Shown: piece after piece, positions 25,066-34,200 of the stretch | How positions within the stretch are numbered: position 1 is the first letter of the stretch | Layout of the letters: each line of letters opens with the position of its first letter | From: Methylobacterium sp. R2-1 | Lineage (GTDB): Bacteria; Pseudomonadota; Alphaproteobacteria; Rhizobiales; Beijerinckiaceae | Direction: 5' to 3' | Length of the DNA: 64,000 nucleotides | NCBI RefSeq assembly: GCF_014191355.1 | Contig: NZ_JACHWM010000013.1 | Span: forward strand, 1 to 64,000 | The notes under the pieces: generated by a model | Databases searched by the model: none | Told to the model about the DNA's origin: nothing | What the model saw: the letters and a program-made list of their open reading frames with translations, nothing else | Translations under genes and position numbers: made by a program

Positions 25066-26616
25066 TCAGGCGGCGGCCGGCGGCTCGCCCGCCGCTTCGG
25101 GCTGGTACTCGCCCGCCACGAGTTGGCGGCGCAGGAGCTTGCCGACCGGCGATTTCGGGATCTCGGTGACGAAAACGTAGGAGCGGGGCAGCTTGTGGCT
25201 CGGCAGGCCGGCCGCGCGGCAATGGGCGTCGAGGGCGGGTCCGCCGGTGGCGTCGCGGCGCTTGACGAAGGCGGTGACGAGCTTGCCCCAGCGCTCGTCG
25301 GGCAGGCCCACCACCGCCACCTCCGAGACGGCCGGGTGGAGCGAGAGGCAGCTCTCGATCTCGACCGGGGAGACATTCTCGCCGCCGGTGATGATCATGT
25401 CGTCGACGCGACCCGTGACGAAGATGTCGCCGTCCGGATCCGCGAAGCCCGTGTCGCCGGTGAAGTACCAGCCGCCTCGAAAAGCCTTCGCGTCCGCCTC
25501 TGGGCGACTCCAGTAGCCCTCGAAGACCTCGTCGCCGCTGGCGATCACGGCGATCTCGCCCTCCTCGCCTGGGGCGGCGACAGCTTCCGGGTCCGAGGCG
25601 CTGAGCGGCACCACGCGCACCATGGTGTTGAGGCCCGCCCGGCCGGCGGAGCCGGGCTTCGTGGCGGCGTCCTGATTGATCGTGAAGGTGTAGACCTCCG
25701 ACGAGCCGTAATGGTTGACGAAGAGGTCGGGCCGGAACGCCTCGGTCAGCTTGGCGAGCAGGCCGTCGGTCATCGGCGCGCCGGCGAATCCGAGCTTGCG
25801 CACCGAGGCGGTGTCCGTCCGCGCAAAATCCGGGTGGTGCACGAGGTCGTGGTAGAGGGTCGGCACGAGGTAGAGGTTCGTCACGCGCTCGGCGGCGATC
25901 AGGCGGAGCGCCCCTGAGACGTCGAAGCGCGGCAGGCACACGAAGGCGCCACCGATCAGCGACATGGCGATGAGCGAGCGCACGCCCATCGTGTGGTAGA
26001 GCGGCATGACGCCCAGCGTTCGCTCGCCGCGCGCGTAGAGGTTCTGCGCCACATGGGCGATTGCGGCGGCGCGCTCGGCGCGATGGCGGCGGGGCACACC
26101 CTTGGGCTTGGCTGTGGTGCCCGAGGTGTAGAGCATCAGCGAGGTGGCGTCCGCGCCGACGCGAGGCTTGGCCGGCACCGCTCCGGGCTGCGCGAGATCC
26201 GCGAAGGCCATCGCTCCGGACGCCGTGGCGTGGCCGACCGCGATGCGCGGCAGCGCCCGGGCGGCGGTGCTGGCCCGCACCGCGGCGGCGGAGACCTCCT
26301 CGTAGGCGAGCGCCCGGGCGTCGGAATTCTCGATCGCGAAATCGATCTCGTCGGGCTTCGCGCGCCAGTTGATCGGCGTCAGCACGACGCCGGCGAACTG
26401 GCAGGCCCAGTGCAGCGTCGCCGCCTCCAGCCGGTTCTGCAGCACGGTGACGAGGTGGTCGCCTGGGTTCAAACCAAGACGATCGAGCCCGGCCACGGTG
26501 TCGGAGACCCGCTCGTACCAGGCCGCGTAGGTCAGTCGTGTCTCGCCGTCCACGATGGCGAGTGCGTGCGGATCGCGCGAGACGCTCGCGAGGAAGCTGG
26601 TGCCGAGGTCAAGCAT
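25066..26616 (-). CDS. Acyl-CoA synthetase (AMP-forming), aryl/alicyclic acid candidate
   Basis: 516 residues of the ANL superfamily. P-loop LMLYTSGTTAKPKG at residues 160-173, A5 motif YGSSEVYTF, A7 WYFTGDTGFADPDGD, hinge GRVDDMIITGGENVSP and the C-terminal PKSPVGKLLRR with the adenylation Lys. It activates a carboxylic acid to its CoA thioester. The start overlaps the stop of the iron-sulfur subunit gene by 8 bases, so it belongs to the molybdenum-hydroxylase operon. This pairing resembles pathways where the acid is CoA-activated then ring-hydroxylated or reduced. The N-terminal region resembles 4-chlorobenzoate/benzoate ligases only in general terms. Confidence 0.9.
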   Translation of the reverse strand: MLDLGTSFLASVSRDPHALAIVDGETRLTYAAWYERVSDTVAGLDRLGLNPGDHLVTVLQNRLEAATLHWACQFAGVVLTPINWRAKPDEIDFAIENSDARALAYEEVSAAAVRASTAARALPRIAVGHATASGAMAFADLAQPGAVPAKPRVGADATSLMLYTSGTTAKPKGVPRRHRAERAAAIAHVAQNLYARGERTLGVMPLYHTMGVRSLIAMSLIGGAFVCLPRFDVSGALRLIAAERVTNLYLVPTLYHDLVHHPDFARTDTASVRKLGFAGAPMTDGLLAKLTEAFRPDLFVNHYGSSEVYTFTINQDAATKPGSAGRAGLNTMVRVVPLSASDPEAVAAPGEEGEIAVIASGDEVFEGYWSRPEADAKAFRGGWYFTGDTGFADPDGDIFVTGRVDDMIITGGENVSPVEIESCLSLHPAVSEVAVVGLPDERWGKLVTAFVKRRDATGGPALDAHCRAAGLPSHKLPRSYVFVTEIPKSPVGKLLRRQLVAGEYQPEAAGEPPAAA

Positions 26617-27172
26617 GGGCCTTCTCCCCTTCGATCGCCCCTTCGATCACCCCTTGGGCCGTGGGTTCGGACGGGTCCTCGCCGCGCAGGATGGCGGCGG
26701 CCTCGAGCGCCGCCGCGACGATCGGGGCGTAGCCGGTGCAGCGGCAGAGATGGCCACCGATGACCTCGGTGAGTTCCGTGCGGCTCGCACGCGGCCGCAG
26801 GCGCAGGTAGGCGTCCAGCGACATCAGGATCCCGGCGGTGCAGAAGCCGCATTGCAGGGCGTGGCGGCGGCGGAAGGCCGCCTGCAGCACGCCGAGGCGG
26901 CCGGGCTCGGGCGACAGACCTTCGACGGTGCGCAGGTCGCAGCCCTCGACGCCGACCGCCAGCGTCAGGCAGGCGCGGGCCGGCACGCCGTCGATCGCGA
27001 CCGTGCAAGCGCCGCAGACGCCGTGCTCGCAGCCGACATGCGTGCCGGTAAGCCCGAGCCCGTGGCGCAGGGCGTCGGTCAGGAGCGTGCGCGCCTCGAC
27101 CTCGACGTCGGCGGGCGCGCCGTTCAGGGTGAAGCGCACGCGATGGCGCGCGCCGACGTCTAGCTGCGGCAT
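26609..27172 (-). CDS. Molybdenum hydroxylase small subunit, two [2Fe-2S] clusters (CoxS/XdhC type)
   Basis: 187 residues. The plant-ferredoxin-like cluster ligands are Cys48, Cys53, Cys56 and Cys68 (GCEHGVCGACTV), and the second helical-domain cluster is Cys108, Cys111, Cys143 and Cys145 (QCGFCTAG ... HLCRCTGY). All eight ligands are intact. It passes electrons from the molybdenum centre to FAD. The gene overlaps the FAD subunit gene upstream by 13 bases and the CoA-ligase gene downstream by 8. The C-terminal 30 residues after CRCTGY are slightly longer than usual and acidic. Confidence 0.93.
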   Translation of the reverse strand: MPQLDVGARHRVRFTLNGAPADVEVEARTLLTDALRHGLGLTGTHVGCEHGVCGACTVAIDGVPARACLTLAVGVEGCDLRTVEGLSPEPGRLGVLQAAFRRRHALQCGFCTAGILMSLDAYLRLRPRASRTELTEVIGGHLCRCTGYAPIVAAALEAAAILRGEDPSEPTAQGVIEGAIEGEKAHA

Positions 27173-27999
27173 CGGATACTGTCCTGTCGCGCTTGGCTCA
27201 GCACGTGGCGGCCGAGCTGGCGCACGAGGTCGCGGCGGTAGCGGGCGGTGGCATGGAGATCCTCGCCCGCGCCGAGGTCCCAGGCGAAGGCGTTGAGGGC
27301 GTCGTCGAGGGCGGAGCCGTCAAGAAGAGGAAAGTCCCGCGCCGTCGGCCGGTCGGCGACGCCGCCGACCGCGAGCCGCATGCGCCGGGCATCGACCACG
27401 GCTGCGCAGGCCACGATGGCGAAGTCGCCTTGGCGGCGCCCCACCTCGGCGAAGGCGTAGCCGGTATCCGCGACCCGAGTCGGGTAGGCGATGGCCTCGA
27501 TCAGCTCGTCGTCGCCGCGCTCCGTCACCATCATGCCGGTGAAGAAGTCCTCGGCGCGCAGGCTGCGGCGCCGCTTGCGCGAGCGCAGCCGCACCTCGCC
27601 CTCCAGCGCCACGAGGCAGAGCGGGATCTCCGCGCTCGGGTCGGCATGGGCGACCGAGCCGCAGAGCGTGCCCCGCGCCCGGGTCTGGACATGGCCGACC
27701 CAGGGCAGTGCTGCGGCGAGGAGCGGCAGGTCGTCCGCAAGCCCCGGCCGGTCGAGCAGGATGGCCTGGCGCACGCCCGCCGGGATCACGAGGGCGCCGC
27801 GCTCCGGCCTCGGCTCGCGCAGGGCCTCGATCCGCATCACGTCGACGAGGATCGCGGGCTTCGTCAGCCGCATGTTCAGCATGGGCAAGAGGGACTGGCC
27901 GCCCGCCACGATGCGGGCCTCGTCGCCATGTTGCCCGAGCGCGTCGAGCGCCTCGTCGAGGCTCGTCGCGCGCAGGTAGCCGAAGGGGGCGGGCTTCAT
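27160..27999 (-). CDS. Molybdenum hydroxylase FAD subunit (CoxM type)
   Basis: 279 residues, the standard length. FAD-binding motifs VAGGQSLLPMLNMRLTKPAILVDV and TLCGSVAHADPSAEIPLCLVALEGEV are present, followed by the CO-dehydrogenase flavoprotein C-terminal domain. It overlaps the large-subunit gene by 4 bases (ATGA) and the small-subunit gene by 13. No [4Fe-4S] insertion of the 4-hydroxybenzoyl-CoA reductase beta-subunit type is apparent from the length, which argues for hydroxylation rather than low-potential dearomatising reduction. Confidence 0.92.
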   Translation of the reverse strand: MKPAPFGYLRATSLDEALDALGQHGDEARIVAGGQSLLPMLNMRLTKPAILVDVMRIEALREPRPERGALVIPAGVRQAILLDRPGLADDLPLLAAALPWVGHVQTRARGTLCGSVAHADPSAEIPLCLVALEGEVRLRSRKRRRSLRAEDFFTGMMVTERGDDELIEAIAYPTRVADTGYAFAEVGRRQGDFAIVACAAVVDARRMRLAVGGVADRPTARDFPLLDGSALDDALNAFAWDLGAGEDLHATARYRRDLVRQLGRHVLSQARQDSIRCRS

Positions 28000-30900
28000 G
28001 GCGAGATCCCCAGGCGGGCGAGGAGGCGGCGCAGCAGGCCCGGGGCATTCGCGCGCCCGCCCGCAGATTGCCCGGCTCTGCGCGCCAGCGCCGCGAAGAA
28101 GCCGCCGATGATCACGCGGGCGGCGCCGTCGAGCAGGCGGCCGCCCACCGCCGCGACCTTGCCGCCGACCGCGGCCTCGTACGCGTAGCCGATCCGCGTC
28201 CCGCCTCCTTCAGGGGTCAGGGTGATGCGGCCGGATCCGCCGCCGTTTCCGAGCGCGCCGGTCACCGTGCCGGCGAGCGTCGCCGCGCGCGGCGCGTCGA
28301 GGTCGGATAGGCGGATGTCGGCCTTGTAGCGGCCCTTCACCGGCCCGACGCCGAGGGTGACCTCGGCGGTGAAATGCGTGTCCGAGCGCTTGCGCACCCC
28401 GTGCGCGCCCGGGATCACGGAGGCCAGCACCTCGGGATCGAGCAGCATCGCCCAGACGGTCTCGGGCGGTGCCGCGACGCTCGCCGAGCCCTCGCCGCGC
28501 ATCGTGCGGTCGCCGGGCTTCGAGACGCGGGAGGGCGAGCCCTTCCCGGCGAGCCCGGCGGGCGGTGCCGGCTCGTCGCGGCCGGCGGCGAGTGCGGCGA
28601 GCTTGGCCGGGGTCAGCGGCAGGTCGATCGCGTCGAGCCCGAGCGCGTCGGCAACCGCGTTGGCGAGGCAGACCGGCGTCGACATGCAGTTGCCCTCGCC
28701 GACGCCCTTGGCGCCGAGCGGCGTGAACGGGGACGGGCTCTCGACGTGGAGGACCGTGAGCTCCGGCATCTCGGTCGCGGTCGGGAGGAGGTAGTCGGCG
28801 AGCGTGCCGGACAGGAAGGCGCCGTCCTCGCCGTAGGCAAGTTCCTCGTAGACCGCCGCGCCGAGCGCCTGAGCGAAGCCGCCGCGCACCTGCCCCTCGA
28901 CCATGCCGGGATGCAGGATGCGCCCGCAATCGTGCATGGTGACGTAGCGGTCGATGCGCAGCTTGCCGGTGATCCGGTCGATCTCGACCCCGCAGAAATC
29001 GAAGATGAAGCCGTGGCAGAGCGAGGAGTTGACCGCATCGGCCTCGTCCGGCGCCGTGAGCTGCGGCGGCGTCCAGAAGGCCGTCTCGCGGATCGGCGCG
29101 CCGTCCATGTCCGGCAGCAATCCGGGCGACCAGTGGGCGGTCGCCGCGACCCGGGCGAAGGGCAAGGAGGCGTCGGGGTTCGTGCGCGAGCCGACGCGAC
29201 CCCCGGCGAAGACGAGGTCGTCGGCGCGCACGTTGAGCTGGGCCGCCGCCACCGCCGCGAGCTTCTCGCGAAGCCGCACGGCCGCCTGATGCGCGACACC
29301 CGCCACCGCGGCGGCGAAGCGGCTCGAATAATTGCCTGAGGCGATCGACCACGCATCCTTGGCGGTGTCGAGGTCGACCATGACCCGGACCTGGTCGAGG
29401 GCGATGCCGAAGACGTCCGCCACCACCTGCGCCAGCACGGTGCGGTGGCCCTGGCCCTGCGGCACGGAGGCGACCTGCACAGTCACCGCGCCGACCGGAT
29501 CGAGGGTGATGGTGGCGGTGGCCTGCGCCCCGTTCTTCGGGCCGGCGTTGGCGCGCTCGGCCACGGTGAGGACGGTGGTGATGTAACCCATGTTCGAGAC
29601 GCTGGGCTCGACCGCCGCGGTGTAGCCGATCCCGTAGAGGCGGCCCGCGGCACGGGCCTCGGCGCGGCGGCGGACGAGGTCTTCGAGCCCGCCGTCGCGG
29701 GCTGCCACGTCGAGAGCGTGCTGGTAGTTGCCGGAATCGTAGAGCGCCCCGGTCGCGGTGCGGTAGGGGAAGGCGTCGCCCGGGATCAGGTTGCGCCGGA
29801 TCACCGCGAGAGGGTCGAGGCCGAGCGTCACGGCGATGCGCTGCATCAGCCGCTCCAGGGGATAGTAGACCTGCGGGCCGCCGAAGCCGCGCACCAGCCC
29901 CGTCGGCGTCTTGTTGGTCAGCACCACGCGGTTGCGCATCCGCAGGTTCCGGATCGCGTAGGCGCCGGTCATGTTGCCGTGCATCCGGTAGAGCGTGGCG
30001 GGCTCGGGCGCGCGCAGATACGCCCCGCAATCCTCGACCTGATCCCAGTCGAGGGCCTCGACCCGTCCCTCGTCGTCGAAGGCGGCTCGGAGCGTGGTGA
30101 TGCGGTTGGTGGCCGAGACCGAGGCCGCGAGGTGCTCCAGCCGGTCCTCCACCCATTTCACCGGCCGGCCGGCCTTGCGCGACGCGGCGGCCATCAGGAC
30201 AGCGTAGGGCGCGACACCCTGCTTCACGCCGAAGCTGCCGCCAGAATCGGGCGGCGTGCGCAGGCGCAGGCGGTTGCCCGGCACCTTCAGAGCGCGGGAG
30301 ACCACGGCGTGGATGCTGAACGGCCCCTGGAAATTGGCCAACACGTCGTAGCTGTCGTCGGTGGGGTCGTACTCGGCGACGACGCCGTATGTCTCCATCG
30401 GGGAGCCGGTGTTGCGCGGGTAGCGGACCGTCACCACGAGGGTGCGCCGCGCCCGCGCGAAGGCCGCCTCGGGGTCGCCGTAGCGGAAGGAGCGGTCGCT
30501 GACCTGATTGGCGCCGACGCCCTCGTGCAGGACGGGTGCCCCGGCTTCCAGGGCCGCGAGCGGATCGACCACGGCCGGGCGCGGCCGGTACTCGACCTCG
30601 ATCAGGTCGCAGCCGTCCTCCGCGACGTAGCGGTCGCGGCCCAGGACGATGGCGACCGGCTCGCCGACGTAGCGGACCCGGTCGACCGCGATGGCGCGGG
30701 CATCCACGGCCGCGCGCACCGCGGGAACGAGGCCCGCCGTGATGTCGAGAAGATCGCGTCCGGTGACGACGGCCGCCACGCCGGGAAGCGCCAGCGCCGC
30801 CACAACGTCGATCGCGACGATGTCCGCGTGCGCGTGGGGCGAGCGCACGATCGCCGCGTGCAGCGTGCCCGGCTTCGTGCCCAGATCGTCGATGTAGCGC

Positions 30901-31019
30901 CCGCGCCCCGACAGCAGGCCCGCGTCCTCGACGCGCTCGACCGACTGCCCGACGAACGGGATGTGCTCGATGCCCAACGTTCGCTTCCTCGCCCGGGGCT
31001 CTTGCCGGCCCGGTTCCAC
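27996..31019 (-). CDS. Molybdenum hydroxylase large subunit fused to C-terminal CoxG (SRPBCC) domain
   Basis: 1007 residues, about 220 longer than ordinary CoxL/XdhA large subunits. Residues 1-800 are the molybdopterin-cytosine-dinucleotide subunit: the substrate loop is GLVRGFGGPQVYYPLE (around 375), which is xanthine-dehydrogenase-like and lacks the CO-dehydrogenase AYRCSFR loop, and the catalytic Glu lies in GAKGVGEGNCMSTP (about 768). From Met840 a second domain begins, with APPETVWAMLLDPEVLASVIPGA and later GPVKGRYKADIRLSDL: the CoxG/SRPBCC fold. Free-standing CoxG helps membrane anchoring or maturation of CO dehydrogenase. Linked to a CoA ligase and crotonase, the enzyme probably hydroxylates an aromatic or heteroaromatic acid or its CoA ester. 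Confidence 0.92.
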   Translation of the reverse strand: MEPGRQEPRARKRTLGIEHIPFVGQSVERVEDAGLLSGRGRYIDDLGTKPGTLHAAIVRSPHAHADIVAIDVVAALALPGVAAVVTGRDLLDITAGLVPAVRAAVDARAIAVDRVRYVGEPVAIVLGRDRYVAEDGCDLIEVEYRPRPAVVDPLAALEAGAPVLHEGVGANQVSDRSFRYGDPEAAFARARRTLVVTVRYPRNTGSPMETYGVVAEYDPTDDSYDVLANFQGPFSIHAVVSRALKVPGNRLRLRTPPDSGGSFGVKQGVAPYAVLMAAASRKAGRPVKWVEDRLEHLAASVSATNRITTLRAAFDDEGRVEALDWDQVEDCGAYLRAPEPATLYRMHGNMTGAYAIRNLRMRNRVVLTNKTPTGLVRGFGGPQVYYPLERLMQRIAVTLGLDPLAVIRRNLIPGDAFPYRTATGALYDSGNYQHALDVAARDGGLEDLVRRRAEARAAGRLYGIGYTAAVEPSVSNMGYITTVLTVAERANAGPKNGAQATATITLDPVGAVTVQVASVPQGQGHRTVLAQVVADVFGIALDQVRVMVDLDTAKDAWSIASGNYSSRFAAAVAGVAHQAAVRLREKLAAVAAAQLNVRADDLVFAGGRVGSRTNPDASLPFARVAATAHWSPGLLPDMDGAPIRETAFWTPPQLTAPDEADAVNSSLCHGFIFDFCGVEIDRITGKLRIDRYVTMHDCGRILHPGMVEGQVRGGFAQALGAAVYEELAYGEDGAFLSGTLADYLLPTATEMPELTVLHVESPSPFTPLGAKGVGEGNCMSTPVCLANAVADALGLDAIDLPLTPAKLAALAAGRDEPAPPAGLAGKGSPSRVSKPGDRTMRGEGSASVAAPPETVWAMLLDPEVLASVIPGAHGVRKRSDTHFTAEVTLGVGPVKGRYKADIRLSDLDAPRAATLAGTVTGALGNGGGSGRITLTPEGGGTRIGYAYEAAVGGKVAAVGGRLLDGAARVIIGGFFAALARRAGQSAGGRANAPGLLRRLLARLGISP

Positions 31020-31111
31020 GAGGATGCACAGCGTCGCGCGCGGCGGTGGATCCCGCCGCGTCTCACGACTTACCCAAACGTCTCATAAAGCGCCGAGGCG
31101 CGCGGAGACGC

Positions 31112-31963
31112 TCAGGCGAGCGGCAGGGCGCCGCGGCGCACGATGTTGCGGAAAACGCTCGGCGGGACGCCGACATGATCGCGGAAGAAGCGCGAGAAAT
31201 GCGCGGGCGTGGAGAAGCCGAGGTCGAGCGAGAGATCCGTCAGGCCCTGGTCGGTGCCGACGATGGTCCGGACCGCGCGCTCGACCCGGATGGCGTTCTT
31301 GAAGACGTTCGGCGAGGCGCCGGTCGTCTGCTCGAACAGGCGGTAGAAATGGGCCCGCGAGAGCCCGACCTCGCGCGCGAGCGTGTCGATGCCAGTCTCC
31401 GTCCCCGGCTCGGCCTGGATCCGGGCGATGGCCCGCTGTACGCGCCAGTCCCGGCTCCGGCTCGCCGCCCGCAGGGAGGCCCTGGCCTCGCGCCACGCGG
31501 TGAACCGCTCGATCAGGGCGATCATCAGCCCGGGCAGCAGGGTCTCGCGGATGTAGTGTGATTCCGGCGTGTAGACCATCTCGGCCGCGAGATCCTGGGC
31601 GAGCCGCCGGATCTGAGCCGTGATCAGGCCGACCGGCTGCTCGAAGAAGCCTGGAGCGCCGCTGGCCGCCCAGTTGTTGCGGAACGATCCGAGCCAGGCC
31701 GGCTCGATGTAGAGCGCGAGGATCATCGCCTTGTCGCGCGCCGGGTCGTGCAGGTAGGCGTGCGTCTCCCAGGCGTTGACGAGGACAGCCTGCTCGTCGG
31801 TGAGGCGGACGACGCGCTCGCCGACCAGAAACTGCGTATCGTCGCCCTCGACCTTCAGCAGAACGTGGCAGTGATGATGCGCGTGCCGGACGAGGCCGCG
31901 GTCCATGTCGAGCAGGGCCACCCGGCCGAAATCGCCGTGGGCAATCTCGAGAGCTTCGGACAT
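31112..31963 (-). CDS. AraC-family transcriptional regulator
   Basis: 283 residues from ATG 31963; a longer in-frame extension upstream is poorly conserved and lacks a ribosome-binding site. The N-terminal half is a cupin-like AraC_binding domain (DMDRGLVRHAHHHCHVLLKVEGDD), the C-terminal hundred residues contain two helix-turn-helix motifs: IDTLAREVGLSRAHFYRLFEQTTGASP and LSLDLGFSTPAHFSRFFRDHVGVPPSVFR. It stands 92 bases before the molybdenum-hydroxylase operon on the same strand and is the probable activator of that operon. Confidence 0.9.
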   Translation of the reverse strand: MSEALEIAHGDFGRVALLDMDRGLVRHAHHHCHVLLKVEGDDTQFLVGERVVRLTDEQAVLVNAWETHAYLHDPARDKAMILALYIEPAWLGSFRNNWAASGAPGFFEQPVGLITAQIRRLAQDLAAEMVYTPESHYIRETLLPGLMIALIERFTAWREARASLRAASRSRDWRVQRAIARIQAEPGTETGIDTLAREVGLSRAHFYRLFEQTTGASPNVFKNAIRVERAVRTIVGTDQGLTDLSLDLGFSTPAHFSRFFRDHVGVPPSVFRNIVRRGALPLA

Positions 31964-32168
31964 CCGTCCCGAATAACACACCGCCCGAGGGGCGGCCAAT
32001 CGCGGGCGCCGGTCAAGGGCCGCGGCGGACGAGGAGCACGACGTGCCGCCGCTCTTCTCCTTCGGAGCGGGCATCCAGATTCGGCAGGGCGGAAGGTCCG
32101 GCAGGGGGCACGTCAAGCGCTTCACCTGTGCTGCGACGAAACCACCGAAGTGGACCAGCAGCTTCCGG

Positions 32169-32876
32169 TCATGCTCCGCTGCAGCCGATCGTTCGTGGGC
32201 CTGCCATGGTAAGGGTCGCGCACTGTGTCAATCGACGGTATCCCGCGGCACGATGCGGGAGTTGGGTTGCGCATCCACCGTAGGCGCGGCGGCACAAGTC
32301 AGCAGTCTCGGTTCCGGTGAGCCTGCCTCGCTCCAGGAGCGCGTCGGCAATGGTTCGGATTGCCGCCTCGCCTGGCCGCGACCGGATGAGGGTGGTCGCC
32401 CGCCAGGCCGCAAGAACGCTCGCGGCCCGGCGCTCGACCCCGTGCAAGTTCCAGGCATCGAGGAGCATGGACGCGTGCTGCATGTCCGCATCGCCACCGG
32501 CCAACGTGCAGGTCGCCACGGCCACTTTCCGGAAGCGTGCCTCCGCGATGATGCCCGAGACGCAATCGATGAGAGCGATGTCGCGTGCGATACCTCGCAG
32601 ACGGTCGCTCCGCTCCTGGGCGCGGGCATCCCCCGCGACACGCATCGGGTCATATGGCCAACCACAGATGTCGTAGGCATCGACATGGCCCTCGCAGAGC
32701 AACTGTTGGCCGGCCCGATCCTCGATCCGCACGCCGGCGAGCAACTCGTCCACCGACAGGATCGTGACGGAGTCCTGCCTGTGGCCGAAGGACCATCGTG
32801 CCAGCGCGTGTCCTGCCTCGTGGTGACACCGAGGGCGAAACATCAGCGTGGCAGAGGAGGACATGCGGCGATTCAC
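32169..32876 (-). CDS. Free-standing M41 (FtsH)-like zinc peptidase domain protein
   Basis: 235 residues with HEAGH at residues 19-23 (HHEAGHALARW), the zinc and catalytic signature of the peptidase M41 family, then a helical region ending in the FtsH-like segment AIRTIADALLERGRLTGTETADL. The AAA+ ATPase and transmembrane parts of FtsH are absent, so the protein cannot unfold substrates by itself. Similar short proteins are known as hypotheticals in Methylobacterium-like genomes. The start may be at one of the Met codons a little downstream (ATG at about 32864 or 32840). It could be a regulated protease, an inactive substrate binder or a remnant domain; both zinc His residues and the Glu are intact. 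Confidence 0.72.
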   Translation of the reverse strand: MNRRMSSSATLMFRPRCHHEAGHALARWSFGHRQDSVTILSVDELLAGVRIEDRAGQQLLCEGHVDAYDICGWPYDPMRVAGDARAQERSDRLRGIARDIALIDCVSGIIAEARFRKVAVATCTLAGGDADMQHASMLLDAWNLHGVERRAASVLAAWRATTLIRSRPGEAAIRTIADALLERGRLTGTETADLCRRAYGGCATQLPHRAAGYRRLTQCATLTMAGPRTIGCSGA

Positions 32877-32898
32877 CTATGTCGTGGCTGGTGATGCC

Positions 32899-33009
32899 TC
32901 ATCCGTCATTGGCCTTGAAGCGCCGTTCAAGCAAGGCGAAACTGAGCAAGTAGGACAACTCGACCAACTCGACGATGAAACCGATCTCTTCGATTTCTGG
33001 ATCACTCAT
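32899..33009 (-). CDS. Possible 36-residue small protein upstream of the peptidase gene
   Basis: A short minus-strand frame from ATG 33009 to TGA 32901-32899 encodes an acidic, clearly amphipathic helix (MSDPEIEEIGF..., ending RRFKANDG). It sits 22 bases upstream of the M41-like peptidase gene on the same strand, so the two may be co-expressed. The ribosome-binding site is weak, and the call rests on composition and position. Confidence 0.35.
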   Translation of the reverse strand: MSDPEIEEIGFIVELVELSYLLSFALLERRFKANDG

Positions 33010-33903
33010 CGGAACTCGGATCAGGTCTCGAGTCGCAAGATCGACCCGCGTCTTCTGAAGACACGACAAAGATAGAGCCAGTTTCGTGAATTGGCTCCCG
33101 GCATGGAAACGTGTCGTTTCGTTGGTAACGCACCGAGCCGATCGAGCCGTGGGCTCGGATGACCTCCGCCCTGTTGGCCGACGTCCCGCTTGCGCTGCCG
33201 CTCCCTACCCGTCGCGGTCGAGGTGCGCCCTGCGCCTCCTGAACCAGGCTTGGTCCCGGGCGCAGTCGCGATGGGTGCCATGGCAGGCACCCTGTGGTTT
33301 GCCGCGCTGTTCGGTCCAGGCTTGCTGCGCGACCCGCGGGTTTGGCGCCACACCGTACGCTCGTCGAACAACGTGGGCACCAAGCGTTAGACTCAGCCCA
33401 CTAGATTTCCGCCGAGGAAGGTCGCGTCCGCCGTCCTGACCCGAGACGAGGAGGCGGTCGCCGCGGTGGCGCTCCATGAGGCGTTCGAACTCGGGATCGG
33501 CTTCCACGTGCTGTGGACGCACGAGGACACTGGGTTTCTCGGGCGGGCGGAAGATGCTGTCCATGCCTTGCGTGTGGACCGCGCGCCCAAACCGGCCGTG
33601 CTGACGCGGCAGTGCTGGCCTGCCTCACTCCGCGTCTTCCGTCAGGTCCTCTTCGACAGCTCGGAAGTGGCGGCATCCGCGCATGGCCCTTCGGCAACGG
33701 GGGCGCCGAGGCGCGCGCCGTGCGCCTCGCCAGCGTGCGGACGTGGTTCGTTGACCTTTACCCCGCGGGGGAGAGGACGAAGCCAAACGCGCCGACGAGA
33801 AGCGAAGGCATCCAACCGTGCCCTCGCCGGTGCCACGAGCCGCGACCTCATCGGCTCCGTCGAGCTTCACGGGCTCGGCCACATTTGGCTGAAGATGGGG
33901 AAA
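33010..33903. other. No supported gene; degraded accessory DNA
   Basis: Several open frames exist on both strands but none has a recognisable domain or consistent start signals, and the more protein-like pieces (for example on the plus strand around 33640-33900) shift frame. I read this as decayed sequence at the edge of the mobile-element zone. Confidence 0.5.
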
Positions 33904-34170
33904 TCAAGCTCTGTAGGGGATCTCCGATGCTTCTATGGTCAGGCCTAGGCGCATTGTCTCAAGAGCTTTGATGTTCAGCTCCTGATGCCGAGATGGGCCC
34001 ATCATTAGGTCTGTGATTCTGATCTTTTTTCCTCCGCTGAAATCTTCAATCTGGTTGCCGTCCTGATCGAATTTTTCTTCAGGCACGATGCCATAATCGT
34101 AGTGCGGGACAATGAGCCCGAGACTGTCCGTATAATACTTCCTTTTTAAGAACTGTCCTTCATACGACTG
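33904..34170 (-). pseudogene. C-terminal fragment of a DUF2971-like protein
   Basis: The minus strand is open, without a start, from about 34170 and reads YEGQFLKRKYYTDSLG, then a polar stretch, then IRITDLMMGPSRH and a terminus of ASEIPYRA. The GPS...IPYR ending is typical of DUF2971 proteins, often found in defence or prophage islands. The base composition is distinctly lower in GC than its neighbours. Similarity stops at about 34172, so the first two thirds of the gene are missing. Confidence 0.45.
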
Positions 34171-34200
34171 TCATCAGGCGCGCGCAGCTCAACGCCGGTC

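Noticed and set aside
27996-31019. Carbon monoxide dehydrogenase large subunit
   Set aside because: The Cys-containing AYRCSFR active-site loop of true CoxL is missing; the loop is RGFGGPQ as in xanthine dehydrogenase-like enzymes.
29445-31088. Plus-strand 547-codon frame opposite the molybdenum hydroxylase large subunit
   Set aside because: Same GC-rich antisense effect; the minus-strand protein carries all family motifs.
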